From: Viscum album
Lineage: Eukaryota; Streptophyta; Magnoliopsida; Santalales; Viscaceae
Reading direction: 5' to 3'
Length of the DNA: 64,000 bases
Assembly: GCA_963277665.1 (NCBI GenBank)
Contig: OY728143.1
Coordinates: 233,731,591 to 233,795,590 of the forward strand
Shown here: positions 1-14,229 of the stretch, piece by piece
Position numbering within the stretch: position 1 is the stretch's first letter
Layout: every line of letters starts with the position of its first letter
Position numbers and translations under genes: made by a program
Notes under the pieces: generated by a model
What the model saw: the letters and a program-made list of their open reading frames with translations, nothing else
Told to the model about the DNA's origin: nothing
The model's database searches: none

Positions 1-1449
1 TCTTGAGGATCCTTCCTCAGTGTATGGGATTTAATGGCTTCAGGTATAATACTTGATGTATGATACACATTATGAGAGCTATGAGGATCCCAAAAACTAC
101 CTGGTTACTTTTGGTTGTGTGGTTTTTGTGGTGAGTTGCATGAGGTTCATGTTGTAGTGTTATACCAATGTGTCTTCGAGCTAGCCCTTTTTGAGAGAGA
201 TGCTCATGACGTGCGACATTAGGGAAAATCTACAAACTAGTAGGAAAGTGGTAGTAGGGTACCCTTGATATTCTTTATTGTATTTTATACTCTTGTATGA
301 GATACTTGGTGAGAGTAACAATAGTGAGGGTGCGAAATTAGAATAGTTTTTTTGGGGACGAGTTAGTATGACATGTTGTTCACTGTTCATTATATTTATT
401 TCATTACTTTTTCATGAGAGGCACTGAGGAGGATACTACTGAGTATAATTTTATAATCACATAATGATATATATACTATTTCTCTGGTCAGTTGCTAACA
501 GTTGGAGTTTTGGCTGGTTACTACTTGCTTGGGGTTTCATATGATATATTTGGGCTTCGTGGATGTTGTTGTTTTATATTATTTGGTACATTCAATTTAC
601 CTTTCAGGTCTTGTAGTTCTTACATGGCATTACAGATGTGTACTTGGGATTTCTTTTATATTTTTGTATGATTAGGAGTTGGTTGGTGTCTATTTTATCT
701 ATATATTTTGAATTTGTTCTATTAGAGTGTAATACCTCCCAACAATGTGTTTACTATACCCTCGGTGAAAGTCACCAACCCAGGGCCTACTAGAGGTGGG
801 ACTTAGGGGGGGTCATTATGACTCTTCTCACATTGTCAGACCTGTTGACGTAAACTTTGTGGGGTGAGGGCTGGGATAACCACACAATTGGAGAAGCACA
901 TTCGAATATGAGATCAAACATGATCCCCAGTACTTCGATTTGAAAATATAATAGGTTGGTGTAGTTAAAATATATTCTTTAAATCTTTCAATGACCAAGG
1001 GATCATATTAAGATCAAATGGGTTCTATTGTAATCAAAATCGATGATACCAATATTGTTAACTTAAATTTAATGGGAATTAAAAACTAAAAAACTTTTTG
1101 TTGGGTGGTCTAGATAGTTAGTAGTGAACATTCTCCCTAACCATGAAAAATCCTACTAGAGTATTGGATGGGGTTCTCAATTTTTCTTATTGGTTAATAT
1201 AACCCTACCCCAATCATAGAAACCAAAAATTTAAAAGTTTTCAATATTTTAATGGGTACCTTCATGGAGTTGATTAATTGTACACCCCTTTCTAAAGAAC
1301 CATCAAATACCACATTTTTCATTGTCAAATTGTACAGATTGACCTAACCAAGAACCAACTGTTCACAAAACCAAAGGCTTCCGAAATTCCCCAATAATCC
1401 CTCAAAACAACCATATTCAACAAAAAACAATTTTAGTCATAAAATGGAT
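1..1449. other. Unresolved AT-rich DNA, no gene seen
   Basis: I see no coding region here. The first 700 bases are T-rich on the plus strand and are followed near 725-860 by a short GC-richer patch. Because the decayed minus-strand gypsy pol to the right ends near 1,450, this stretch is where its 3' untranslated region and 3' LTR would lie. I could not find a matching second LTR copy, so this is inference only. Confidence 0.3.
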
Positions 1450-4400
1450 AAAAACATGAAATGGAGTATTTAGATGTAACAGATCATCCTCAATGGTTTG
1501 ACATCTTAGTAAATTTCATTTTAATGATAAGCTATATACTTCTTTAGGAGAGATAGATTGAACCCATAATGAACTTGGGATAGTTTTGGTGTATGATCCT
1601 TGAGATAATTTATTATCCCTACATGATGATTAATCATTAATGATCTAATATACATAGGGATCATCCTTTCTTTCAATCCATCTTTAAAAAAATTATTCTA
1701 TAGAGTTATTTATAGAAATAAATTCTCACCATATTTAAATTCTATATTTCTCTAGTGATTTTCAGTATAAATTTTCCATCCAATATGAATTTATTTGCTA
1801 TATTAAGGATTGGATGAGAGTTTCTATGACATATCCATTTCTAGATTAGGTCTTGACATATTTCCTTCTCTAAATCCATCCCAACTTGAGGGATTAATAT
1901 ATATCTTTCTATATAGGTATTCATAAATGGCCATATAAATTCTCAATTGAAAGCTATTCTTTTATGAATAATTTTTTAAGGGGTGGAGTCAGTCCCAAAC
2001 TACATTAAAATCCATATATAAAGATTTAAATATATACTACAGGTTATGAATGGTTCTTTTTGATCGGTTGTTTATCTTTGGAAGATGATTAGTTCTAAAA
2101 AACAACATTAAATCAACAACTTGATGCAGAATACCCCAATAATTTGAGAAATCCCCATGATCCAGATTATAAAAAAAATTGTGGTAATCAATGAATGTAT
2201 AACACATATTTAATTTATATTCTATAAATATGATGATGAGAAATATCATCACTGATAAAAATGTTGTTTGGTGACTTCATAAAGATATAAAAAAACCAAA
2301 ATTGCATTATGTCCATAGAAATGTATTTATGTATAATGAAGAAATTCATGGTTATGTTTTCCCATTTCCATTTTGCAATGGGTCATGTTTATAAAATACA
2401 GTAAATCTTCTATCTCTCATCTTTAACATGTTGAAATACCATTAAATGATATACATACTCTAAAATAAGTCACTTAATAATGTTCCACTAGAAATACTAT
2501 TTCAAATATCTATATATCTTTGTACATCCAGGATGAATTAATAATTTTGACTATATTCCTCATCCAGTAGCTCATTATTCATATTTTTTATGGATGAAAC
2601 AGATACATGTGTTTTAAATATTATCATCACATCACCATCAAGGTTGATCTCTAGATTTTTTTACCTTTTTCATTATCTACACTAATTTCGTATACAACTA
2701 TTTAATACTCACATGGATAAATAGCTAAACATATATTTGATAATGTTAATATTTCAACCCGTTTGTCAAAATATCAATATGAAACCTTCAAATATAAATA
2801 AATATTATATTTTTGTATCCTCGTCATAAATTTTTTACAATTATCATTTCTAATTAGAGAATTTTTCATCTTGTTTTTTTATTGAGAATTTATGTATTAT
2901 GATGTCAAAATCATTACTCTACTCAAACCACCATCTTGGGAACCTATTTATATCTTTTTTGTGAATTATACAATACCTTTATTTTATCCACATATATATA
3001 TCAAAAAATTCACAAAAAATATAATTCTGATGTATATTTGATGAATAAAATACTATATCTCACTCTAAATCATGACTAGGGAAATTATTATCCTAAACCA
3101 TCATGTCAAATGAAGAATAATCTATCACTATATAATTATGCATGAGGTTGCATCTCATTTCCTTCTTCAATGAATAACTATATATATAAAACTATTCTCC
3201 AATGTTGGGTAATCCATGTATATTTGAACTGACTAAAAACACATCAATTTCTTAAAATTTTCTTCACATTCATCTATTAAAAAGCACATGGTTTACTTAT
3301 AAGTTAACATTGTCATTGGGTTTGAAAATAGTGACTAATTTTTAAAGTGGCATAGATAATAACCATCTTAAACGTGAAAATAATTGATAATAAATTATTT
3401 TGAAGGTATTGAAAAATATTCCACAAAATAAGTATTTTTAGATCCACGCATATTCTATTCCATTTCATTATATGGACAATAAATTAATGTTTTCATTATA
3501 AAAATTGATACTTGTTAAATTTTTCATATAACATCTGAATCACTATGGACATTATTGTAATCCTCAAATGATATTCATGCTACTCTATGGTAATTAAATA
3601 TGTTAAAATATCATCTATAAAGAAAACCACAAATATAGTAGGGTAAAATCTAAAGACACTATTCTGTAAATCCATGAAGATAGTGATTGAATTACTAATA
3701 ACAAGTGGATTTAAAATAAATTTTATGTGACTATACCTTATATGGGATACTATCCTGGGTATATATTATTTCATAACCTTAGTTTAATGATATCTAAAAA
3801 TAATTTCAATCTTAGAAACATATTGATCTCTATGTGATTGATCTAAAATATCATCAATATTGGGTAGATGACACATATTCTGAAAGATTATCATATTATG
3901 TTCTTGATATCCAATTATTTTTATCACTAATCCATCAATCATCTTAATTATAATAAATTGTACACCCCATGATAATGCACTTTTCTAAATAAATCTATCA
4001 TCTAGAATATCCTATGATTTCATTATCAATTATGGAAACTCATTATGGGGTAGTTTATATGGATTCTGTGAAATGGGTGTTTCTCCTGGAATTCATTCTA
4101 TTGAAAACTCAAATTTATGAATTAGAGGAACACTATGAAACCCATTGACAATGAAATCAACACACTCCAGTATAATAGGAGTATCATTGATTTTGAGTTC
4201 CCCCAAACTATATGAGATAAATATCCCTTTGTATACTAATGAATACCCATATAAGGGATGTGTTTTTCATTAGATGATCATATTTATAATCATAATGGTA
4301 GTTTCTCATAGGTTGGGTTGGAATATCAAATTTGGTATACCTCCTTTAGCCATTGATATGGGAATTGTGTTATGAAATCAAAATTGATTCTAAAACAACC

Positions 4401-4550
4401 TCAAATTCATCTAGAGGGGGAGTAACGTGATTTTCAAGCAGTATATTCTTAAAAAAATTAAGTGGAGAAGTTTCATATATATTATAAGAGATAATATCAC
4501 CATTATGATTTGTTAATGGTAATTTCTCATATAATAACTGAGGAGGTTTT
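1450..4550 (-). pseudogene. pol remnant of relic C (RT, RNase H, integrase)
   Basis: The reverse transcriptase starts near 4,140 with FEFSIE and PISQNPY, the usual block before the RT fingers. It continues with LPNIDDILDQ near 3,860 and reaches the catalytic box VVFFIDDILTY near 3,635-3,600, with both aspartates kept. An RNase H-like string (KKEMRCNLMHN) lies near 3,150. Integrase runs from about 2,560 and includes HGDFSNYWGILHQ and NRSKRTIHNL at 2,160-2,040, where the usual SERTIQ glutamate reads lysine. A C-terminal segment (LSQVHYGFNLSLLKKYI, equivalent to the usual VHDVFHVSMLRKYI) lies near 1,560. Many frameshifts and stops; certainly inactive. Confidence 0.75.
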
Positions 4551-4799
4551 GTGATAACCTTACAAAATTATTAAAATATATAATAGTGGGTAGATTCCGA
4601 TTCAATTAAGAAATTACCAATAATAGATTCAGTTATATGTGTAATTTTTTCAAAATCATTATCATAACCCATATAGTGATCACATGATATTTAGATTTTT
4701 TTTAATGATTCATAGGTTATTGTCTTGAAATTCCTCATTAAACACTAGATCTGGGTACAATTTATTATAATACCCATACCGAATGAATTAAAAACACAA

Positions 4800-5760
4800 T
4801 TGTGTGGCTGGTTCATTATATATTCATTTTCACCATAACTAGAGAACTAATTCAAATGGTCTCTTCCAAATTCAATTTCTTGATTAAAATAATCCCCATA
4901 TCTAAAACATTTTCTATGGCTATTAAGGTAGTTTCCTTCGTAATTTTATCCACTCATTTAGCATGATGGAAATATCATCTTCTTCTCTCCAAGGATCTTA
5001 AAATTACATTTAAATTCCATATATATTTTCTTATCAATACTGTGATATTGATGGGTAAATCCAATATGTATCCCCACCTTGAAAGAACATCGAATTATTT
5101 AATCATAGTAACTGATGTATCCTTTTAGTAACTCCCTTCAAAAACATTGTTTTATTCTATTGGAGAATCAATAAAACAGATGTTTATGTTATATGATAAC
5201 AACATTAACATTCCATGAAATTATTATAAAAATAATTTCATAGGTACAAAAAAAATTCATCATCCTTCTATTTTAGCTCATTGAATTTCTTTAGAATTTT
5301 CATTAGAATAAAAGTGGAAACATATTTATTAAGGAACAATATCATAAAAACATCTCACTCTATGGATTCAATTTCATCTTGTTTTCTCATATTATTGATA
5401 ATACTCCACCATTGTCTTTCTTCTCCTTAGAAATGAGAAACAGGTATAAATAATGTTTTTATGTGATCATCACTGGGGAATAGAAAATATCTTTTTAGAT
5501 GTATTGATCCATTACGTAAAAACTAGGGGATCAATAGACCATTAAAATGAAATTCCATGTTTTCTCATGAAAGGAAAAAAGGGATATTTTTCAGTCCAGA
5601 TCATTTTTGGAATATGTGTATGAATTATTCTTGAAGAAGATTAAAATTTATAGAAAGAAGGTTCTAAATTCCATCACCTATAACTTGTTTTTTATTATTA
5701 GGAAAATGATTACAATTTTTGTCAGATTCACCATTATCATGATTCCAGTGTGTACCAAAA
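4800..5760 (-). pseudogene. gag remnant of relic C
   Basis: Gag packages the element RNA. Between about 5,450 and 5,230 the minus strand reads GEERQWWSIINNMRKQ, then a block around VFMILFLNKYV, then KFNELK followed by a degenerate spacer. This is the retrotransposon gag core (E-x-x-x-WW, then F...KY, then F-x-x-L) common in plant gypsy elements. Near 4,925-4,855 a string KCFRYGDYF may be a zinc knuckle whose second cysteine has become tyrosine. In-frame stops occur throughout. The N-terminal boundary is a guess based on where recognisable codons begin. Confidence 0.65.
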
Positions 5761-8700
5761 ATTGACTAAAACCAAAATGAAAAGAGAGATAAATCATAAT
5801 CATAAAGGGAAATGACATAATCATTAAAAATATTTTATTGACTGTCAAAATTATTAAACCATATTTTCAGACGATGAAACATTAGTTTTTCCTGAGCTCA
5901 TACATTTTCATCATCTATTAAAGTCCATAAAAATAGATAATACTTATAATTTATGTTATCTATGTACATCCACCAGAGTTTCAAAACTAGTGTACAATAA
6001 GGGAAAAATGAAAAATCAAGATAATTATATCAAAAATATGGTCAACAAACTTTTAACAAAGTTATTAAAACTATACAAGTCTATTCTGAAATCACATACA
6101 CATATAGAATACATATATGGGTGTTTTTTTGGAATAAAACTATATTTTCATAACCATAATAGATTATATACTCACATACATTAGATTATCCTATGGTTTC
6201 TCAAAAATGGTTTATCATCCTAGCTTGTAGTGGAAAATAAAACTTTATGTGTTTTAAATCATTATAAAACATATATTGCACACATGAATTCACATATTAT
6301 TAGATAAATATTTATTTATGAACATTAAAATAGTATAAATAATCTTGTAGATCTAGGGTCTGTGGTAACATGGATAAAGAAACTCCATTTTCATTAGATA
6401 TCTACATCATCTCCTACTAAGTTCATAATAGCTGAAAACCTTCTTAGTTGTATCATTATTAAGAACATTCATTATAACCTTGGGAAAGAAAACATAATAA
6501 AGCACGAGAATTGATTCCCATTAAGAATGAACAATGTAGATATCCATGATTAGAAAAATAAAAAATGATCACAAGGGAATGATAACATGAGAATAAAATT
6601 TTAAAACCATAACCTACACTTTATACATCATAATACTGAGTCATAGAATAATGCATGACATCTCAAAATATATGAACCATAAATGAATCAAAGAACATTG
6701 TCCATGAATGAATAACATTTTCATAAGACATAACTTTCATTCATACATATAATGAATTAAAATCATTTAAAAATACGTGGATCAAAGGTAAAATTACTAG
6801 AGATGTTATGGATAACTACCCATCCCATTATATCACTAGTCAATGTTTACTACTACTATTTTCATTTTATATATATCCCCTTCTCAAACTAGGTTCACTC
6901 CCCATTTTAGTACATATTATCTCATGATATATCAATCTATAACCAATGAATTTGAGGGAAATATAAATATTACCCCACCAATTATATAACAATAATACAT
7001 TAATATATTTTCCATAGAATCATAAATCACTCATTTTATATTATAACCCATTTAAATGTAATAAGTTTCTTAAAAATTTAAACATATAATTATATAAAAC
7101 CCTGTGAGAAATAAATGGGTTTCATAAAAATCTCATCATCTTAATCATAAACCATCTGAAGTATGAATAGTAATGGTATCATTGTATTATATCCCTTATA
7201 ATGAACTATCATCGTCAATGGGTTTAATAATAAAATTAAATTTCTTTAAAAATAACATATATAATACCATAAATAAAATATGTTTTTTAAAATCAATAAT
7301 TTGAAGTCAAAATATTTTTAAAATTTTATAGAATGTATATTATTGTGGAAGAACCATGTAAACCTTTAATGTAATTTTAATAGCATTGATACATCATGAT
7401 GGTTGTAAATTATATTCATACCATGATGCTAAAATAATGATTCATTTCATATAATCATTAAAAATTAAATGTGTCATATTTGGAAATTGAAAATAATATT
7501 CTTTTTTTATAATTTCCAAAAAAAATTAAAAAATTGCTAAAAACGAGTTTAAAAAATTATAAATGGAAAGTATAAAATTATTAAAACCATTTTTCTATAA
7601 AACATTAACATATAAGTCATTGTGTTTTCAACCGAAGAGAGAAATAAAGAGTGTATTTCTTAAAAACAATATTTCTATCTCTTGAGTTCTTAAATAGATG
7701 CAAATAAATAGAAAACGTGTATTCTATTGAAATATCCTTAGTTGATGAATATTCAAAGAATTATTGAGCGGTATTTCATAAAATTTCATCATCAGATTCT
7801 TGGTCATAAATAATATTTATAAATAATGAGATTGTAATATAAATCCATTTACTCATGTTCAACACTATTCAAAATCACAAAAACATATTTTCCAATAAAT
7901 CCAAATTTATTATACTTATATAGAAGAATAATATGCATAAATATAATATCAAATATAATATATATAATGGTGGATTATCCAATATATAATGGATTGTGGA
8001 AACATTTCAAACATTTATCAATGCGATAACAATTTGAAATAATAAATTCAACATGTTTTGACCTTCTAAATATGAGTTATAGTAAATGATTGGATGGATT
8101 TTTCAATAATATTACATAATTTTTTAGTGTTATTCAATGAATATATCATGAGGTCAAAGAGTACATTTTTTTAAATTTATTATAAAATAATACCACATAT
8201 TTTCAAAACAAATGTACAAGAATTTTTATAAATGAACATTAAAGAATCTACCCTTGAAGATATATATTGTAATATAGATTTATATGAGATGAAGGTGAAG
8301 ATAAAGATTATATTAAAAATATAAAATGAAATTTCATTCTATGTAGTTCAAAAGGAATAAGATTATAAGGCTGAATTTAATGATGATTCATGTGATGGAT
8401 TCTTAACAATTAATAGAAGAATTATTAAGGGATGGAAATGAATGTTTAACAGTATGTTACCTTTTGATTTTGTTAATTATTGAAATATTAGATATAGAAA
8501 GAAAGAGTGTACAAATATATTTGATTAATTGGATCGTGAGTTAAAATTATCCCCAAAATATAAAAGGAAATTTTCTCAAAGGTGAAATTTTTACAAATTT
8601 TATGGAGGGGAAATGAAATTCCAATCGATGGTCATGAAAATAAAAGAGGAATCTTATACAGAGGAATATTTTTTATGGAATAAAGAATAAGTTATTTTAG

Positions 8701-11700
8701 AAATATAATATATAATGATTGAATGATCAAGAATGAATAAAAATTAAATACTAATAAATTATTAATTTTAAGATGTTACAAATCATAATATTGAATTGGA
8801 AGGTGTAAAACCCCACAATTCTTATCATATTTCTGTAAATAAATAATTTATCCAATAGAATTCTTCACATGAAACTAAAAACATAATGAAAAACTATAAT
8901 ATAGTTAAATAAAATTATATCTATTCAATATAACAAATAAAATATACCCATTGAAGTAGCATTCGTGAATATGAGTAAAGATATTTTGAAATATAGGTAT
9001 AACGAAAATAATTTCAACTTTTAATACAAAATAAATTCAAGTAGTAAACCAAAAACAACTAATAAAATCATTTTATGCATAAAAATATATTTTTCCAATG
9101 TTTCTAATTTATTTTCTAAAATTAATAATTTTATAATAATGTAAAAATAATATATTGTTAATAATATATTAATATTACCAAAAATAATTAAACTGTAATT
9201 TATAGAAAATAAAAATGTAGTTTTAGTAAATTTTATAAAACTATCATGTGTGGGAAATTTTCCACTATGTTTTTGGATTTTATTTAAATATTAAATTCAT
9301 TAAATTTTTAAATTTAATATGAAAATATTAACATTGTTTTTTACTAACAATTATATTAAATAATTTAATATTTTATAAAATAATTTATTTTTAGTACAAT
9401 CTTTCAAATTAAATTTTTCCAAAATAATGTGTCTTTTATTACATTTCATGGATAAAAATAAAATGTAAATAAAATGAAACTATATTCTTGAAAAATTATA
9501 TTCCCCATAATGGACTTTGTATGTTTTAAAATATTAATTTTTTATTACAAACATAAAATTTTTTATTTCAAAATAGAAGTATTAATTTTTAAAATATTAT
9601 TTTAAATAAATTATATACTAGTATATTAAATTTATGTTTTTTCAATTTTATAAATTCTATCTACATAAATGAAATTTAAATTTAGAAAAGTGTGTCTAAA
9701 TTTTCAATTAAAGACCAATTAAATTTTTCTTGATATCATTAAGTTACTATAGTTAAAAACTAGTTATCTTATTAAAATATTAAATTGAAAATGTAATAAT
9801 TCATGTGTAATTTGATTGAAACATGTTAGAAAGATATTTTGAATTTACTTTATAAATATATATAACTTATATCTTCTTCTAAACATTATTTCCCATTTTT
9901 TGAGACACATTCCTTAAAAGAGACTTTCCATTATTTGGACGATCGGGTTATTTTAAAAATTCCTTCCCATTTTAGCTTCAAAATGGGAACTCCTATACTC
10001 ATTTAACATCAAACTAAAACTCATTATAATTGGAAAAATATCTAAAAAATCATATCCTAATAACGTTTTAATGCTCCTTTAATGACCATCGCTAAACTTT
10101 TTATTCTCCAACACAATGAAACTCACCAAAGAATTGAGGTATATTTTTCAAACTTCTCATCTTCCTTTAATATTTAATTATGTTATTTTATACTTAATAA
10201 AATATATTTTCACAATATTATATTGATATAATCATTATAATTATTATACATTAATGTTATCATAATGATGGTAAAATAACTAACCACCCTATAGTTTTCC
10301 ATTTAGTAAAATGAAAACATGAATTGTGTGTTCTATGAACTACTGCCTCCACAAGGGAGGGTGCTTTGTTTTCCATTACCACCATAGAATTATGGTCCAA
10401 AAAAATAATTTAATATTTATTTTTTATATTTATGTTAAATTATTTATTCTGAAATAATAATCCATCTTAATCATTTTCTGTACTCGATAGAAAATTTAAT
10501 CATCACCCATGCATATTTTTGGAATGCCACCACCATAGAATGATCAATTTACATTATTCATGTCATATATACCTTGTATCACAATTCATGAGAATGATTT
10601 AAAATGATAAATATTTTTTTATGAATGTGATTTTTTTTAATATAAACTGAATTTACTACAAATGATATGAGCGATAGAATATCATTATAAAATTAAAATT
10701 CATAAATAAGAAGATTAAGAAGAGTAAAAAAATTATATATAAAATATAATTTATTCATATATAATAAATATTCTTATAATTTCTCCATATTATGATATAA
10801 CATACCAATATATAATATATATATATATATATGATTATTATTCATGCAGTTTAATGTTATTAAATCTAAAACACAATATAACCACTCATTAGTCGTGACA
10901 TGATCATGTTATGGTCATATTTACCATATATATAAACAATTCAATAGATTAACTATGGGAATTTAATTTCTTGATTTATATGATATAATTAGTTAATTAT
11001 TTGAATTTGATTCTATAATGATAACATTGATATTAAACTCATTAATTAAAAAAACATTGGTACATCAAGAATCATTAGTAAATGATTTTTATTGATTAAA
11101 TATTCAGGGATAAAATGAACCAACCAATATATAAAACTAAAAAATCATTTTTGATTATATTTTATCCATTTTAGTAATGATAATGAACAAGGAATTATTA
11201 TGATTTAATTAAAATGGAAAACTAAAACCACTAACACGAATCATATGAAAACTGAAAAACCTTTAAACACTTTATGTGGGAAAATAAATAAAAACAAAAT
11301 AATAAACATGTATATAATGATTATAAAATTAAATTTTCTTATTATAACTATGGTTCTAAAATTAGTTATTAGGATAGTTATGGGGTTTTTAAAAGAGTTT
11401 AATGAACATCCCTTTAAATAAAGTGAAAAGTTAATGGGTTTACTATCTCTGAATTAAATACCTTGAGGAATGTTTATATTTAACACCATGTTTTAGTTTC
11501 AATGATTTAAATACTACCTTAAAATAATTTTTACAATTTTTCTATAATTTCCCATGATATTAAATTTTCAATTTATTTTTCTTCCTCTCATATGGTTTTA
11601 ATTCGAAATATATAATGTATGTAATGGGTATTTGAGAATCAAATCTTTTCTATGGGTCATATTCACTCCTCAAGAGGATTTTATTTTATGAATTATTTAT

Positions 11701-14229
11701 TCTAAAATGTAGTGATACTACGTTGTAATTCAAAATTGTTATCATCGAAAATCATGTTTCAAAAAAATTATTTTTTATTAATGAATCAAGTATTATATGA
11801 AAATAGAATTCTAGTGATGATAATTCTCAACTTTTTGATTGATATTTTTACATATCATTGGATTTTACTTTCTACAATGTTAGCCACATCGATGTGAAAA
11901 CTCAAATTACATTGAAATTAATTGAATTTTTATTACCACCCAAAAAGCAAACAAGATCACTCATCTACTTAGAAACTAATCCAATTATGACATGGAATTA
12001 AAGGAATTCTCAATGACCACATGCCACTTAAAAGCACCTAGGATTTTGAGAACTTCCTTTGGGAAAAAATAAGACAAAAAATAAAAAATATAACAACATA
12101 AATAATTAAAATTAGAGTATTCTAAAACAATTAAATTGAATACAATGAAAAAAATTATGTGAATGTCATATTCCAAAAAATAATAATTGCACAAAATGTA
12201 GAAAAACACATTTATATGTAACATGTCTCTACCAACAAACTCAATGGCCCTACCAACAAAAACACCCACCACATACCTGTGGCACCTTTCCCTTATATAT
12301 ATCATAAGAAATAATGCTTAAATATACCCAATGGTGAATTTAGGGTGTCCACCAAACAAGACATGTAGGATCCCACATTGTGTTTCATATGAAGACTATA
12401 AAATTAACAAATTATGATCATGTAAAAAAATAATGTGATAAAATTTATTATTTCATGGAAAATGTAACTTTAAATTGTCTGTAAAACATACCATAAATAC
12501 ATTTTTGAATGAAATTTTATAGTATATCAATAATCTTATTCAAGTATTATCAATAAGTAATGTTATCCATTTGAGAATTATTAGTTCTAGGTTGTTGAGG
12601 ATCCTCTTATATTATCTATGATGTTTAGGACTCCTGGGGTGAAGATTGTATGACTATAATTGAACTATGATGTACGATAATTTTCCTAAGAGTGGTTCCA
12701 CACCAAAAATCAGGCCACTATGAGCACACACTACCATATAAAAACATACATTTTGTGTAAGAGTATATCCTTGGGGATTGATCCCAACATTGTCATCAAA
12801 AACCAATGGGATAACATTATTATATTCATTCATAGTGAGTTTCATTATAGAAAACATTTATATCATTCTATAAAATAAATCACATTGACAATAATAAAGG
12901 GTTTAATCCATATTCAAAAACATAAATAGAAAAATCATATTCTTCTAAATCATTTTTCATTCCATTAAAGACTTATAGAAACTAATTTCAAGGAGAAAGG
13001 AGTTAAATATCATAAAATAAAACCAATCCCTCAAACCATACAGATAAATAATCTTGGAATAATAACCCCCATATATTAACTAAAATAAAAGATGTATCAT
13101 GGATACTAGAGATAAAGGATGTATCATAAACCATGATTTCCAAATCAATAATATTCAAATTAAAATTTTATATAAAAAATAATAAAGAGGAATCTCTTAC
13201 GATAGTAATTCCCAAGAAACACACCATGATGGTATGAGATCTAGAAAAAAACCCCTCAACTCAAAAATACATCTAAAAGTAAAATTATTAAAAACCCATA
13301 TCTAATATATTTTTGTCACTATCATATCCTTTAGGAAAGTGGTAAACAATGTGTTTTAGGAAACAATATCAAATTTGAGACATACATACAACAATATTAA
13401 CTTGACATCGATCGTCACATCCATATTTCATGAATTAATTTGGGGATAATGAATTATTTCCAAAGAGAGTCCCCATATTCAAATGGACCATGTTTAGGAT
13501 AGTTCAGAATGATTATGAAATTTTATGTGGGTTTTTCGGTGATAAAAATATGATCTTACACTTACTAAATGAAGCTAGTTCTACACCACTAGATTGTCAC
13601 TATGCTCCACTGGCTAGCCGGGGTGACCAAAAAATATTGTAGTTGTTTCATGTAGAATGAATACTTTTTAGCCTCTCCTCTAATGGGATAATTTCTAAAA
13701 TATAATACTTATTCCACAATCAACCCCATATATTGGTCAATGGATATCACCAGATAAATTGAAGAACACCAAATTCATTATTGGAATTATACTAGGGACT
13801 ACACTCTCCAACATATTGACACACACCACTAACCCATATTAAACAAAAATAATAATAATGAAAAACATGATGAGTTCAGAATAATAATGAAGAAAAAATG
13901 TAAATGAATATCTTAAAATTTTACCTGGACGTTGTAATACACCCCAAAATATTTAATCCATCTTCTATAATTCTTTTTTGAAGAAAGATGACCCAAAAAA
14001 ATATATATCCATTTCACCCCCACAATAGACTTCATCTGCCATGTTTAATGTGATTCTAACACATGATAGTGTAGAGCACTGAAAAATTATATTTTTTCTA
14101 ATTTGAAATATTAATTAAATTTCATAAACTCAAAATAGTTTTTTGTTAACTATGAAATCTAGTTCAATTCCTTGCTCCTCCCAATTATAAACATGATATG
14201 ATTGATGTTGTTAGATCTTGAGTTGGTAC
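5761..14229. other. Very AT-rich decayed intergenic DNA, no recognisable gene
   Basis: Only short random ORFs occur here, the longest 106 codons on the minus strand at 12,305-11,985, without any motif I recognise. The most extreme A+T content lies around 7-11 kb. It probably consists of older transposon debris, including the LTRs of relics C and D, but I could not pair any repeats within it. Confidence 0.4.
10811..10832. repeat. (TA)n microsatellite
   Basis: A run of alternating T and A of about 22 bases in AT-rich surroundings. Confidence 0.8.

Larger units (their letters stand above)
1450..5760 (-). mobile_element. Relic C: decayed Ty3/gypsy retrotransposon, gag-pol order on minus strand
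   Basis: On the minus strand gag, reverse transcriptase, RNase H and integrase motif strings occur in the correct Ty3/gypsy order from high to low coordinates. Frames change repeatedly and stops are frequent, so this is an ancient copy. LTRs were not identified. The order gag-RT-RNaseH-integrase separates it from Ty1/copia elements, where integrase precedes RT. Confidence 0.75.

Noticed and set aside
181..390. 69-codon minus-strand ORF near the left edge and similar short ORFs across 6-13 kb
   Set aside because: No motif, AT-driven amino-acid composition, and lengths expected by chance.
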